Shown piece by piece: positions 1-7,776 of a stretch of DNA of 60,683 nucleotides. This stretch comes from Herbiconiux oxytropis (GTDB lineage: Bacteria; Actinomycetota; Actinomycetes; Actinomycetales; Microbacteriaceae). Numbering within the stretch: the stretch's first letter is position 1; each line of letters opens with the position of its first letter. The DNA is taken from NCBI RefSeq assembly GCF_024979315.1, contig NZ_JANLCK010000016.1, forward strand, positions 1 through 60,683, read 5' to 3'. Under the pieces are notes generated by a model. That model saw only the letters and a program-made list of their open reading frames with translations, had not been told where the DNA came from and did not search any database. A program made the translations under genes and the position numbers.

Positions 1-63
1 CAAACGCCTCATCGCCCGCGAAATCTACTACGTCATCACCACTAGACATCCATAGGAGCATCC
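1..63 (+). mobile_element. 3' end of an IS110-like insertion sequence (left edge)
   Basis: Bases 1-63 are the exact reverse complement of bases 60621-60683, and identity stops abruptly at base 63. The segment contains the end of a transposase reading frame, its stop codon and 8 further bases, so base 63 is probably the element's right terminus. The rest of the element lies outside the window to the left. Directly beyond base 63 lies half of a palindromic repeat that is complete elsewhere in the window. The family assignment rests only on the transposase tail. Confidence 0.75.
2..55 (+). CDS. IS110-family transposase, C-terminal fragment (partial, 5' end outside window)
   Basis: Only the last 17 residues are present (KRLIAREIYYVITTRHP, then TAG). 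The pattern Lys-Arg-x-Ile-Ala-Arg-Glu-x-Tyr resembles the C-terminal end of IS110-type transposases, DEDD/serine enzymes that work with a structured guide (bridge) RNA. The catalytic regions are not visible, so the family call is an inference from the tail and from the terminus lying only 8 bases past the stop. Confidence 0.6.
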   Translation, partial: KRLIAREIYYVITTRHP

Positions 64-107
64 GAGCCAATAACTCGCCCGAAAGACCCACCCCGCGTCG
101 CGCCGGT
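64..107. repeat. Half copy of the palindromic intergenic repeat, truncated at the IS junction
   Basis: Bases 70-104 match the right arm of the palindromes at 18961-19084 and 24942-25065, identically to the second. The left arm is missing, because the insertion sequence ending at base 63 abuts the loop of the palindrome (GAGCCAATAACTCG begins at base 64). The missing half is expected on the far side of the IS, outside the window. Confidence 0.85.
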
Positions 108-212
108 CTGCGCGGAGGGGGAGTCTCGGCTCTCCGTCGCCAGACGGATGTGCCGAGCCGGCGGGCTCCCTAGCCTCTAAGCAGAACCACTCAGAAGCGG
201 AGGGGAATCCGT

Positions 213-389
213 GTGACCAGTGCATCGATCTCGACCCTGTACCGCGTCGCGGCCGCCATGACGGTCGTCGTCGCCGTCGCCTTCATGATCTTCGGGCTCG
301 TCATCCAGAACTGGGCGGTCCTGGGCGTGTTCGCGGTCATAGGGATCGCGGGGCTCAGTGTGTGGCCGGCGGCCGCCCGGAAACCCTGA
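213..389 (+). CDS. Small two-helix membrane protein (58 aa), unknown function
   Basis: GTG start preceded at good distance by a strong Shine-Dalgarno sequence (GGAGGGG at about 200-206), with a possible -10 TAGCCT at 171-176. The product has a short polar N terminus, two hydrophobic segments (roughly residues 11-31 and 35-52) separated by an Asn-Trp turn, and a small basic tail. This is the layout of the many unannotated two-TM small proteins of actinobacteria. It faces the next gene convergently with about 20 bp between stops. No function can be assigned. Confidence 0.65.
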   Translation: MTSASISTLYRVAAAMTVVVAVAFMIFGLVIQNWAVLGVFAVIGIAGLSVWPAAARKP

Positions 390-408
390 CCGTGCTCGTC
401 GCTCCGGC

Positions 409-630
409 TCACCCCTGGGCGAGACGGGCCTCCAGGGCGGCCAGGCGCTGCTCGAGATACTGGATGTAGTCGACGAAGTAGGCGGTCTTGGCGTCGAGTC
501 GGTCAAGACGGGGGCCGGTGATGCTCTGGTCGTAGTGCCACGGCGACCGCAGCGGGTGCTCGGCGTCGATCGCGGCGATCGACGCTCGGAACAGGTCGGG
601 ATTCGGGCCACTGGTGTCGAAGCTCATCAT
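409..630 (-). CDS. Small soluble protein (73 aa), unknown function
   Basis: An acidic N-terminal half is followed by a helical C terminus (residues about 48-72) rich in Tyr, Leu, Glu and Arg that looks amphipathic and could form a short coiled coil. The start at 630 was chosen over an upstream extension because a TACACT -10 element sits exactly 6 bases before this ATG, the leaderless arrangement seen at several other genes here. A second ATG follows immediately. I do not recognise the family. Confidence 0.6.
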   Translation of the reverse strand: MMSFDTSGPNPDLFRASIAAIDAEHPLRSPWHYDQSITGPRLDRLDAKTAYFVDYIQYLEQRLAALEARLAQG

Positions 631-636
631 GCGGTC

Positions 637-642
637 AGTGTA
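637..642 (-). promoter_or_regulatory. -10 element of a leaderless promoter
   Basis: TACACT on the minus strand ends 6 bases before the ATG of the 73-aa gene, so transcription should begin at or within a base of the start codon. No convincing -35 is visible. Confidence 0.45.
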
Positions 643-830
643 GGGCGGACGGCCGTCCTCGACGAGCTCCTCAGATAGAGCCGGACCCGGAGCAGGTGAC
701 ACGCGCGATGTGGCGGTCGATCTCAGGTGTCGTGGCTCGACGGGGTGACGGACGAGAACATGTGCGGGCCTTTCTCGGTGGGCGGAATAGGTCCACTGCA
801 CCACATGACGCTGCGGCAGGTGCAACCCCC

Positions 831-862
831 CGTGCGCGAACTCCGACCTGCCCGTGCGCGAA
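831..862 (+). promoter_or_regulatory. Direct repeat, possible AraC-type operator
   Basis: CGTGCGCGAA occurs twice, at 831-840 and 853-862, 22 bases apart and just upstream of the -10 element of the hydroxylase operon. Tandem half-sites about two helical turns apart are typical of AraC-family activators, and an AraC-family gene ends this gene group. The link is inferred. Confidence 0.35.
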
Positions 863-890
863 TGCGGTCGGCCGGGCGCCGGGGCGGCCG

Positions 891-896
891 TAGCGT
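891..896 (+). promoter_or_regulatory. -10 element of a leaderless promoter for the hydroxylase operon
   Basis: TAGCGT is followed by 6 bases and then the ATG at 903, implying a leaderless transcript. This supports the chosen start of the large subunit. Confidence 0.5.
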
Positions 897-902
897 GCGG
901 GG

Positions 903-3266
903 ATGTACATCGGAGAGCGCGTCGAAGGGCGCAACAACAGGCTCGTCGTGGCGGGAGCCGGCACCTACGTCGACGACGTGCGCCCTGAGGGATGCCTCGT
1001 GCTGGCCATCCTGCGAAGCCCGCACCCGCACGCCCGCATCCGCCGCATCGACGTCACGGCGGCCGAAGGGCGCGACGATGTCGAGTTGGTGCTCACCGGC
1101 GAGAGCCTGCTCGCCGCGGGAATCGCCATCCCCCCGAGCGGCTCCTACGCCAACTTCACGCCCCGCATGACCGTGAAGCACCCGCTCGCGGTGGGCAAGG
1201 TGCGCTACGTGGGCGAGCCCGTCGCCGCGGTGGTGGCGCACGACCTCGTAGGGGCACGGGCCGCGCTCGATGCCCTCATGGTCGACTACGAGGTGCTCCC
1301 GTCGGTGGGCAACGCCCTGCTCGCGCTGGAGCCCGGTGCCCCGCGGGTCGAAGACGAGTGGCCCGACAACGTGATGGTGGAGTACCCGTTCGAGAAGGGC
1401 GACCCGGCCGCGGTGCTGGGTGCCACGGAGCCCTCCCGCATCCGCCGGGGCACCCTCGTGTGCAACCGCATCGCCTCGACCCCGCTCGAGGGGCGCGGGC
1501 TCGTGGCCGACTACGATCCGCACCGGCGCTACCTCACCTGCTGGGCGTCGACCCAGTCGCCGCACATCCTGCGCACGCTGCTGGCCGGTGCGCTCGACCT
1601 GCCCGACTCGTCGATCCGGGTCATCCAGCCGAACGTCGGGGGTGCCTTCGGCGGCAAGATCCCGATGTTCCCCGAAGACATCGTCACCGCTCATGCGGCC
1701 ATCGTGCTCAAGCGACCCGTGAAGTGGATCGAGCAGCGCCACGAGTACCTCCCCGCGGGCGGCCACTCGCGCGACGTGCGCTGCGACTACGAGGTGGCGT
1801 TCGCCGCCGACGGCCGCATCACGGCTCTCACCACCGAGCTCATCGCCGACATCGGCGCCCAGTCGACGTTCCTGGGGTGGCTCATGGCCATCGTGAGCGC
1901 AGGCTGCATCCCCGGCTCCTACAAGGTCGACGACGTGCGGGTGCGGCTGCGCTGCGTGGTGAGCAATCGCGGGCCGTGGCAGGCCTATCGCGGCTACGGC
2001 AAGGAGGTGTCGGCGTTCTTCCTCGAGCGCATCCTCGACGAGGTGGCGGATGCCGTGGGCAGGCCGCGCGACGAGGTGCGGGAGCGCAACTTCCTCACCC
2101 CCGACGTGTTCCCCTACGAGCAGCCGTCGGGCTGGATCACCGACTCCGGCGACTACTCCGGCACCCTGGCCAAAGTGAAGGATCTGATCGGCTGGGAGGG
2201 GTTCGCCGCACGCAAGGCAGCGGCCCGCGCCGGGGGCCGCCGCCTCGGCATCGGCATCGGCCACGAGCTCACCCCCGAGGGCTCGTCGCGACCCGACAGC
2301 CTGCTGAGCGGAACCGACTCGGCGACGGTGAAGATGAGTCCGCACGGCGACGTGACGGTGCTCACCGGGGTGACTTCGCCCGGCACGGGCAACGAGACGG
2401 GGATCGCGCAGATCGTGGCCGACTGCCTCGGCGCCTCGCTCGACCGGGTGCGGGTGGTGCAGGGCGACACCGAGCTGTGCCCGCACGGCAACGGCAACTA
2501 CAGCTCGCGCAGCCTCACCTTCGGCGGCAGCTCGGCGCACCTCGCGGCACTCGTGGTGCACGACAAGATCCGTCGAGTGGGCGCGAGCATGCTCGACGTC
2601 GCTCCGGGCGAGGTGCGCCTCGACGGTCACCGGGTGATCGCACCCTCGGGCGCCGAGGTGGGTTTCGGGGCGGTCGCCGCCACCATCTACCGCTCACCTC
2701 ATGCCCGGCACATGGAGGGCGTCGAGCCAGGGCTCGAGGTGACGCGCACGTTCAAGATGGACAACGTGCACCACCAGCCCGAGAAGGACGGCAGGTACAA
2801 CCAGTACCCCACGTGGTCGTTCTCGACCGCGGCCTGCATCGTGGAGGTCGACGAGGAGACGGGGGTGGTGCGCATCGAGAAGTTCGCCCTCGTGCACGAT
2901 TCGGGCATGGTGGTGAACCCGCTACTGGCCGAGGCCCAGCTGCACGGCGCCATCACCCAGGGCATCGGCGCCAGTCTCTACGAGGAGATCCGCTACGACG
3001 ATGCGGGTCTTCCGCAGAACCTCACCCTGCGCGAGTACACCCTCCCCGGCATGCGCGAGAGCGTCGACATCGTGCTCGGCCACCAGAGCACGCCGTCGCC
3101 GTTCACCATGATGGGAATGAAGGGCGTGGGCGAATCCGGCATCAGCGCACCTGCGCCGGCCATCGCCTCGGCGATCGAAGACGCACTCAGCGACCTCGGC
3201 GTGCGGCTCACCGAGGTGCCTTTCACGCCCGCCCGGGTGTGGGCCGCCATCCAGGAGGCGCGATGA
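903..3266 (+). CDS. Molybdopterin-binding large subunit of a xanthine dehydrogenase/aldehyde oxidase-type hydroxylase
   Basis: At 787 aa the length fits the catalytic subunit of the xanthine oxidase family, which hydroxylates a carbon of an aromatic heterocycle or aldehyde with water as the oxygen source. The N-terminal a/b hammerhead domain (about residues 10-120) is followed by molybdenum cofactor domains with GGAFGGK (246-252), AYRGYGKE (about 360-367) and GVGESG (about 741-746), which carries the catalytic Glu. The loop lacks the AYRCSFR signature of form I CO dehydrogenase, so CO oxidation is unlikely. It is the first gene of a large-medium-small operon, and the stop overlaps the next start (ATGA). 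The substrate is unknown; the neighbouring importer and ring-product hydrolases suggest a heteroaromatic compound. Confidence 0.9.
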   Translation: MYIGERVEGRNNRLVVAGAGTYVDDVRPEGCLVLAILRSPHPHARIRRIDVTAAEGRDDVELVLTGESLLAAGIAIPPSGSYANFTPRMTVKHPLAVGKVRYVGEPVAAVVAHDLVGARAALDALMVDYEVLPSVGNALLALEPGAPRVEDEWPDNVMVEYPFEKGDPAAVLGATEPSRIRRGTLVCNRIASTPLEGRGLVADYDPHRRYLTCWASTQSPHILRTLLAGALDLPDSSIRVIQPNVGGAFGGKIPMFPEDIVTAHAAIVLKRPVKWIEQRHEYLPAGGHSRDVRCDYEVAFAADGRITALTTELIADIGAQSTFLGWLMAIVSAGCIPGSYKVDDVRVRLRCVVSNRGPWQAYRGYGKEVSAFFLERILDEVADAVGRPRDEVRERNFLTPDVFPYEQPSGWITDSGDYSGTLAKVKDLIGWEGFAARKAAARAGGRRLGIGIGHELTPEGSSRPDSLLSGTDSATVKMSPHGDVTVLTGVTSPGTGNETGIAQIVADCLGASLDRVRVVQGDTELCPHGNGNYSSRSLTFGGSSAHLAALVVHDKIRRVGASMLDVAPGEVRLDGHRVIAPSGAEVGFGAVAATIYRSPHARHMEGVEPGLEVTRTFKMDNVHHQPEKDGRYNQYPTWSFSTAACIVEVDEETGVVRIEKFALVHDSGMVVNPLLAEAQLHGAITQGIGASLYEEIRYDDAGLPQNLTLREYTLPGMRESVDIVLGHQSTPSPFTMMGMKGVGESGISAPAPAIASAIEDALSDLGVRLTEVPFTPARVWAAIQEAR

Positions 3267-4075
3267 GCCCCCTCACCGCCGAGGCCGTGTTCGTCGCCCC
3301 GCGCACCCTCCCCGAGGTCTACACGGCACTGGAGGCGTTGGGTCCGGCGGCGACGCTGCTGAGCGGTGGGATGAGCCTGATGCCGATGCTCAACCGGGGG
3401 ATCGGCCCCCGCGATGCCATCGTGTCGCTCGGCCGCGTCGACGGTCTCGCCGAGGTCACGCTGAGGGGCGGTCGACTCAGCATCGGGGCGACCGCCACGC
3501 ACACCGCCATCGCCCGGCATCCCCTCGTGGCCCGCAGCGCCGGGGTGCTCGCCACGGCGGCCGGCGGCATCGGCGACCTCCAGGTGCGCAACCGCGGCAC
3601 CATCGGCGGAGCCGTGGCCCACGGCAACGCCGGTGCCGACTACCTCACGGTGCTCAGCGCCCTCGAGGCGACGGTGGTGATCGGTGGTTCGGCGGGGGAG
3701 CGCCGTGCCGCGCTCGGCGACTTCGTGCTCGGTCTGCGCTCCACCGACCTGCGGCACGGCGAGGTGGTGACGGCTGTGGAGGTCGACGGGAGCGCTCCGG
3801 ATGCCGCGGCGTTCCTGAGGTACCACCGGGTGCAGGGCGCCGCCCCCACCATCACGGCAGCGGCCGTCATCCGTGACGATCGCACCGTGCTCGCCATCGG
3901 TGGAGCGACGCCCACGCCGACCGTGGTGCGCGTCTCGAGCGTCGAGCAGGCACTCGCCGCGGTCGATGCCGCCTGTGCGGCGAACCCTCTCGGCGACGCG
4001 CACAACCCGCCCGACTACCGCCGCGCGATGGCCGCGGTCCACACCCGCCGCGTGCTCGAGGAGGCAGCAGCATGA
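3263..4075 (+). CDS. FAD-binding medium subunit of the molybdenum hydroxylase (CoxM-like)
   Basis: The 270-aa product matches CoxM-type flavoproteins that pass electrons from the 2Fe-2S subunit to the acceptor. The FAD-binding motifs are visible: LLSGGMSLMPML (about residues 33-44) and VRNRGTIGGAVAHGNAGAD (about 111-129). A CO-dehydrogenase flavoprotein C-terminal domain fills the last third (about 165-265). The start overlaps the stop of the large subunit (ATGA) and the stop overlaps the small-subunit start in the same way, indicating translational coupling and fixed stoichiometry. Confidence 0.92.
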   Translation: MSPLTAEAVFVAPRTLPEVYTALEALGPAATLLSGGMSLMPMLNRGIGPRDAIVSLGRVDGLAEVTLRGGRLSIGATATHTAIARHPLVARSAGVLATAAGGIGDLQVRNRGTIGGAVAHGNAGADYLTVLSALEATVVIGGSAGERRAALGDFVLGLRSTDLRHGEVVTAVEVDGSAPDAAAFLRYHRVQGAAPTITAAAVIRDDRTVLAIGGATPTPTVVRVSSVEQALAAVDAACAANPLGDAHNPPDYRRAMAAVHTRRVLEEAAA

Positions 4076-4545
4076 TCGACATCGAACTCACCCTCAACGG
4101 CCGGCCGCGCCGGCTCGCCGTCGACCCCCGGGAGTCTCTCGTCGACGCCCTGCGCGAACGAGCACGCCTCACCGGTGCGCACGTCGGCTGCCGCACGGCG
4201 AGCTGCGGGGCCTGCACGGTGGAACTCGACGGCAACACGGTCAAGTCGTGCTGCGTGCTCGCGGCCGAAGCCGACGGCCGCGCCGTGCGCACCGTCGAGA
4301 ACGGAGCCGAACCGGGCGAGCTCGACGACGTGCAGGTGGCGTTCGCGGAGGCTCAGGGCATGCAGTGCGGCTACTGCACCCCCGGCATGGTGGTGTCGGT
4401 GCGCAACCTGCTCGACCGCATCGCCGACCCCGACGACGACGAGATCACACGTGGGCTCGCCGGCAACCTCTGCCGGTGCACCGGCTACGTCAACATCCTG
4501 AAGGCGGTTCGGCTCGTGCGCGACCGCAGGCTCGGCCGGGTGTGA
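4072..4545 (+). CDS. 2Fe-2S small subunit of the molybdenum hydroxylase (CoxS-like)
   Basis: The 157-aa protein has the eight cysteines of the family: C40, C45, C48 and C60 for the plant-ferredoxin-type cluster, and C99, C102, C134 and C136 for the helical second cluster (CGYCTPG and CRCTGY). It would carry electrons from the molybdenum site to FAD. It is the third gene of the operon and overlaps the medium subunit by 4 bases. No molybdopterin-insertion chaperone (CoxD/XdhC type) follows, so maturation factors must be encoded elsewhere. Confidence 0.95.
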   Translation: MIDIELTLNGRPRRLAVDPRESLVDALRERARLTGAHVGCRTASCGACTVELDGNTVKSCCVLAAEADGRAVRTVENGAEPGELDDVQVAFAEAQGMQCGYCTPGMVVSVRNLLDRIADPDDDEITRGLAGNLCRCTGYVNILKAVRLVRDRRLGRV

Positions 4546-4571
4546 CGAGGCCGGCGGGAGGCCGCGTGGTC

Positions 4572-4577
4572 TAGCAT
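4572..4577 (+). promoter_or_regulatory. -10 element of a leaderless promoter for the AraC regulator
   Basis: TAGCAT followed by 6 bases and the ATG at 4584. This suggests the regulator has its own promoter besides read-through from the hydroxylase operon. Confidence 0.5.
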
Positions 4578-4583
4578 CGGGGC

Positions 4584-5585
4584 ATGTCGATGCCGACCTT
4601 CGCCGCACGGCCCGCCGGGGGCGGCCCGAGGGAGCCCGAACGCTTTCGGGCCGACACGGTGGGGATCGACCCGGCGGCCCGCGCGGAGTACTGGCACGAG
4701 ATCGTGACCTCCGCCCACACGCGCCTGAACGCCACGTTCGCCGGATCGGGCGGCGACCGCCGCGACTACCACGGCCGGCTCACCTACACCCGCTCGCGCT
4801 CCGGTCAGATCGCGCGCTGGTCGGCCCGGGAGCCCCTCAACCTGGTGCGCACCGACACCGACGACGAGCGCCCGCTCCACCAGGTGCTCGTTCCCCTGCG
4901 CGGCAGTCTCTTCAAGGGGCAGGGCTCGAACGAGGCCTTCTGCTCCCCGGGGCAGCTCACCGTCATCGACCAGGCCCGACCCTACGTCTACGACCAGCGC
5001 GAACCGCTCACAGCCGTGATGCTCACCGTGCCGAGCGACCGCCTGCGCGCCGCGGTCGGCGGCGACCCGCCCACCGCGACCACCGTCGACGTGCGGTCGG
5101 GGATAGGCCGGCTCTTCGTGCGCACCCTGGTGGCCGCCTCCTCCGACACCACGATGACCGAGGCACAGTTCGACCTCGTGTGCCGCCAGCTCACAGAGCT
5201 CACGGGCGCCTTCGTGCAGCCCGAGCGGATGCCGGGATCCTCGCCCGGCCGGGCGGCCGCCTACCGCGCGGCGCTCGCCTACATCGACGCTCATCTCGAC
5301 GAGATGACACTCTCCCTCGACGAGGTCGCCCGCGTGGTGCGAGCGTCGCCGCGCTATGTGCAGCTCGTGTTCCGGGAGAACGGCACCACCGTGCGCGCGG
5401 AGATCCGCCGCAGGCGACTGGAGCGGGCACGCCGTCTGCTCGAGTCGCCGGGTTCCGCGCCGGCCACGATCGCCGGGGTCGCGCACGCCAGCGGCTTCGG
5501 CAGCGCCGGCGTGTTCAGCGCTCAGTTCAAGGCCGAGTTCGGCCTGTCGCCCGCCGAGGCGCGAGCGCGGAGCATCGTGCGCTGA
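4584..5585 (+). CDS. AraC-family transcriptional regulator
   Basis: The 333-aa protein has an N-terminal AraC-binding-like sensor domain (about residues 20-200, with a Tyr-Trp near residues 36-37 often seen in activators of aromatic catabolism). The C-terminal double helix-turn-helix (about 245-333) contains LDEVARVVRASPRYVQLVFR and GFGSAGVFSAQFKAEFG. It follows the hydroxylase operon by about 40 bp but has its own leaderless-type promoter. It probably controls the hydroxylase genes and possibly the importer, with a candidate tandem operator at 831-862. The inducer is unknown. Confidence 0.88.
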   Translation: MSMPTFAARPAGGGPREPERFRADTVGIDPAARAEYWHEIVTSAHTRLNATFAGSGGDRRDYHGRLTYTRSRSGQIARWSAREPLNLVRTDTDDERPLHQVLVPLRGSLFKGQGSNEAFCSPGQLTVIDQARPYVYDQREPLTAVMLTVPSDRLRAAVGGDPPTATTVDVRSGIGRLFVRTLVAASSDTTMTEAQFDLVCRQLTELTGAFVQPERMPGSSPGRAAAYRAALAYIDAHLDEMTLSLDEVARVVRASPRYVQLVFRENGTTVRAEIRRRRLERARRLLESPGSAPATIAGVAHASGFGSAGVFSAQFKAEFGLSPAEARARSIVR

Positions 5586-5606
5586 CACCGGGCGGGGCCG
5601 GGTGCT

Positions 5607-6233
5607 CTACCGGCTCCGGCTCGGGTTCTCCACCGAGCGTCGGACGACTCCGATGCATCGTTCGGGCCAATCGCCCGGCTGGCCCTCACCGCCGATGTAG
5701 CTCGCGTAGTAGTAGCCCACCATCATATTGAGCAGCAGGTCGACGTCGATGCCGGCCGGCAGCACGCCCTCGTCGATGCCCCGGGCGAACACGGCACGGA
5801 TGCGATCGCGTCGCGCCTTGGCGACGTGCTCGCGGTAGAGCGCGATCATCGCCGGCTCTTGCTCCTCGTGCGCCAGGAGCGTGCCGATGATGCTGATGCC
5901 GTGGCCGCGGCTGAGCGCGTGGTCGAACAGCTTCAGCTCGGCCAGCAGCGCCTTCCAGACATCCGGCTCCGTGGTGGGCGGATCGTCGCTCGCCATCGTG
6001 GCGATGCTCGCCGTGGCGAGCTCGATCTTGGTGCGCCAGCGGCGGTAGATGGTGGGCTTGCTCACCCCGGCACGCTCCGCCACGGCATCCATGCTCATCG
6101 CCGCGTAGCCCTCGGAGGAGAGCACTGCAAGGGCGGCGTGCAGAATGCGGTCGCCCACCTCGGCGTCGCGCGGCCGCCCCGGCCCACGCCTGCCCGAATT
6201 CGTCTGCGTCTCGCTTGACGTCTGCCCGTCCAT
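5607..6233 (-). CDS. TetR/AcrR-family transcriptional repressor
   Basis: The 208-aa product has a basic Gly-Pro-Gly-Arg-Pro-Arg leader, a TetR N-terminal domain with helix-turn-helix around residues 47-67 (MDAVAERAGVSKPTIYRRW), and a helical ligand-binding C-terminal domain. It is divergent from the LivG gene. The intervening 80 bp hold an inverted repeat overlapping its own -10 element, so it probably represses both itself and the importer operon until a substrate-derived ligand binds. The start at 6233 is supported by TACAGT 6 bases upstream. Confidence 0.9.
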   Translation of the reverse strand: MDGQTSSETQTNSGRRGPGRPRDAEVGDRILHAALAVLSSEGYAAMSMDAVAERAGVSKPTIYRRWRTKIELATASIATMASDDPPTTEPDVWKALLAELKLFDHALSRGHGISIIGTLLAHEEQEPAMIALYREHVAKARRDRIRAVFARGIDEGVLPAGIDVDLLLNMMVGYYYASYIGGEGQPGDWPERCIGVVRRSVENPSRSR

Positions 6234-6239
6234 GCATCT

Positions 6240-6245
6240 ACTGTA
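6240..6245 (-). promoter_or_regulatory. -10 element of the TetR gene (leaderless)
   Basis: TACAGT on the minus strand, 6 bases before the TetR ATG. It overlaps the left half of the operator-like repeat at 6243-6260, as expected for autorepression. Confidence 0.5.
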
Positions 6246-6260
6246 ATGGAAATCAATTAC
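6243..6260. promoter_or_regulatory. Inverted-repeat operator between the TetR gene and the importer operon
   Basis: GTAAT (6243-6247) and ATTAC (6256-6260) form an inverted repeat with an 8-base spacer. A further GTAA at 6271-6274 faces the second half-site. The AT-rich stretch is exceptional in this GC-rich window and lies between the divergent TetR and LivG genes. It is the best candidate TetR binding site. Confidence 0.55.
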
Positions 6261-6316
6261 GATACGGTGTAGTAAACATATTGATCCCGAACAACGATCC
6301 CCTGGAGCCGCATCCC

Positions 6317-7027
6317 ATGCTCAGAGTCGAGCACCTCTCCCTCGCCTTCCGGGGCGTCCGAGCCTTGCGCGATGTCAGCTTCGACGTGGCGGGCGGCAGC
6401 ATCACCGCGCTCATCGGCCCGAACGGCGCCGGCAAGACCACGCTGTTCAACTGCGTCAACCGCATCGTCGACTCCGACTCGGGGGCCATCTTCTTGGACG
6501 GGCACGACGTCACGCGGGCCCGCGCTCCGCAGCTGGCGCGTCTCGGCGTCGCCCGCACCTTCCAGCACGCCGCCCTCTTCTCATCGCTCACGGTCGCGGG
6601 GAACGTGCGCGCCGGTCGTGACCTGGCCCGCCGGGCAGGCCGGGTCGAATCCGCTCCGAGCGTCGATGATACGCTCGCCCTGCTCGATCTGGGCGACGTG
6701 GCCGACCGGTCGACCGATGGCCTCCCCCTCGGCACCAAGAAGCGCGTCGAGATCGCTCGTGCCCTCGCCAGCGCACCGCGCATGCTGCTGCTCGACGAGC
6801 CCGCCGGCGGGTTGACCCACGAAGAGGTGGATGAGATGCGGCAGCTGCTCATCACGGTGAAGGACGAGCTCGGCCTCACCATCCTGCTCGTGGAGCACCA
6901 CGTGACCATGGTGATGACGATGAGCGACCACGTGGTGGTGATGTCGTCGGGCGAGGTCATCGCCGACGGCCTTCCCGCCGAGGTGCGCTCCGACCCGCGC
7001 GTGATCAGCGCCTATCTGGGGAGCTGA
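6317..7027 (+). CDS. livG: ABC transporter ATP-binding protein, LivG-like
   Basis: The 236-aa ATPase of the branched-chain amino acid (HAAT) importer family has Walker A GPNGAGKT (34-41), a signature-region segment LPLGTKKRVEIARAL, and Walker B LLLDEPAGG followed by the LivG-type LTHEEVDEM. ATG 6317 was preferred over an in-frame ATG about 100 bases upstream, because that one falls within the TetR coding region and a GGAG precedes 6317. It is the first gene of an operon running to 14151. In this family the cargo is often an amide or aromatic acid rather than an amino acid. Confidence 0.9.
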   Translation: MLRVEHLSLAFRGVRALRDVSFDVAGGSITALIGPNGAGKTTLFNCVNRIVDSDSGAIFLDGHDVTRARAPQLARLGVARTFQHAALFSSLTVAGNVRAGRDLARRAGRVESAPSVDDTLALLDLGDVADRSTDGLPLGTKKRVEIARALASAPRMLLLDEPAGGLTHEEVDEMRQLLITVKDELGLTILLVEHHVTMVMTMSDHVVVMSSGEVIADGLPAEVRSDPRVISAYLGS

Positions 7028-7029
7028 CC

Positions 7030-7767
7030 ATGACGACGACTCGCGATTCCGCACCCACCCTGCTCGAGGTGAACGACCTGCACGCGCGCTACGGCGACGC
7101 TCGGGTGCTGCACGGCGTGAGCCTGCGCGTCGCCGAGGGCGAGGTGGTGGTGCTGCTCGGCGCGAACGGAGCAGGCAAGAGCACGCTCCTCAAGGCGCTC
7201 AGCGGGCTCGTCGACCGCAGCGGCGGAGTGACGTTCGACGGCGCCGACATCTCGGGCGAACCGAGCGCCCGCATCGTGCGCCGCGGGCTCGTGCTGGTGC
7301 CGGAAGGGCGGGGCACCTTCGCTGATCTGACGGTGGAGGAGAATCTCCGCCTCGGCGCCTACCCCACGGCGGCCACCCGCTCCGAGGTCGCCGCCTCGAG
7401 CGACGAGATCATGACGATGTTCCCCATCCTGGGGGAGCGCTCGACCCAGCGCGCCGGCCTGCTGAGCGGGGGAGAGCAGCAGATGCTCGCCATCGGTCGG
7501 GCTCTCATGGCGAGGCCGCGCATGCTGCTGCTCGACGAGCCATCGCTCGGGCTCGCCCCCGCTGTCACGAAAAGCGTGTTCGAGACCCTGCGCACGCTCC
7601 ACGAAGAGAGAGGTCTGAGTCTCCTGATCGTCGAACAGAACGCCGAGCTGAGCCTCGGCATCGCCGACTACGCCTACGTCATCGAGGCGGGTCTCATCCG
7701 CGTGGATGGCCCGGCCCGTTCTATCCGCGACAACGAAGGCCTTCGTCGCGCCTACCTGGGATACTGA
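7030..7767 (+). CDS. livF: ABC transporter ATP-binding protein, LivF-like
   Basis: The 245-aa second ATPase of the importer has Walker A GANGAGKS (44-51), signature LSGGEQQMLAIGRAL and Walker B MLLLDEPSLGLAP, the last being typical of LivF. It starts 2 bases after the LivG stop. With LivG it would form the nucleotide-binding heterodimer on the cytoplasmic face of the LivHM permease. Confidence 0.93.
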   Translation: MTTTRDSAPTLLEVNDLHARYGDARVLHGVSLRVAEGEVVVLLGANGAGKSTLLKALSGLVDRSGGVTFDGADISGEPSARIVRRGLVLVPEGRGTFADLTVEENLRLGAYPTAATRSEVAASSDEIMTMFPILGERSTQRAGLLSGGEQQMLAIGRALMARPRMLLLDEPSLGLAPAVTKSVFETLRTLHEERGLSLLIVEQNAELSLGIADYAYVIEAGLIRVDGPARSIRDNEGLRRAYLGY

Positions 7768-7776
7768 GGCCGCCCG

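Noticed and set aside
723-2630. Long minus-strand open frame opposite the hydroxylase large subunit
   Set aside because: It is an antisense shadow created by high third-position GC; the product is low-complexity His/Arg/Ala/Gly, and the plus frame has clear family motifs.
903-4545. Aerobic carbon monoxide dehydrogenase
   Set aside because: Subunit types fit, but the large subunit has AYRGYGKE instead of AYRCSFR, the gene order is large-medium-small, and no cox accessory genes follow.
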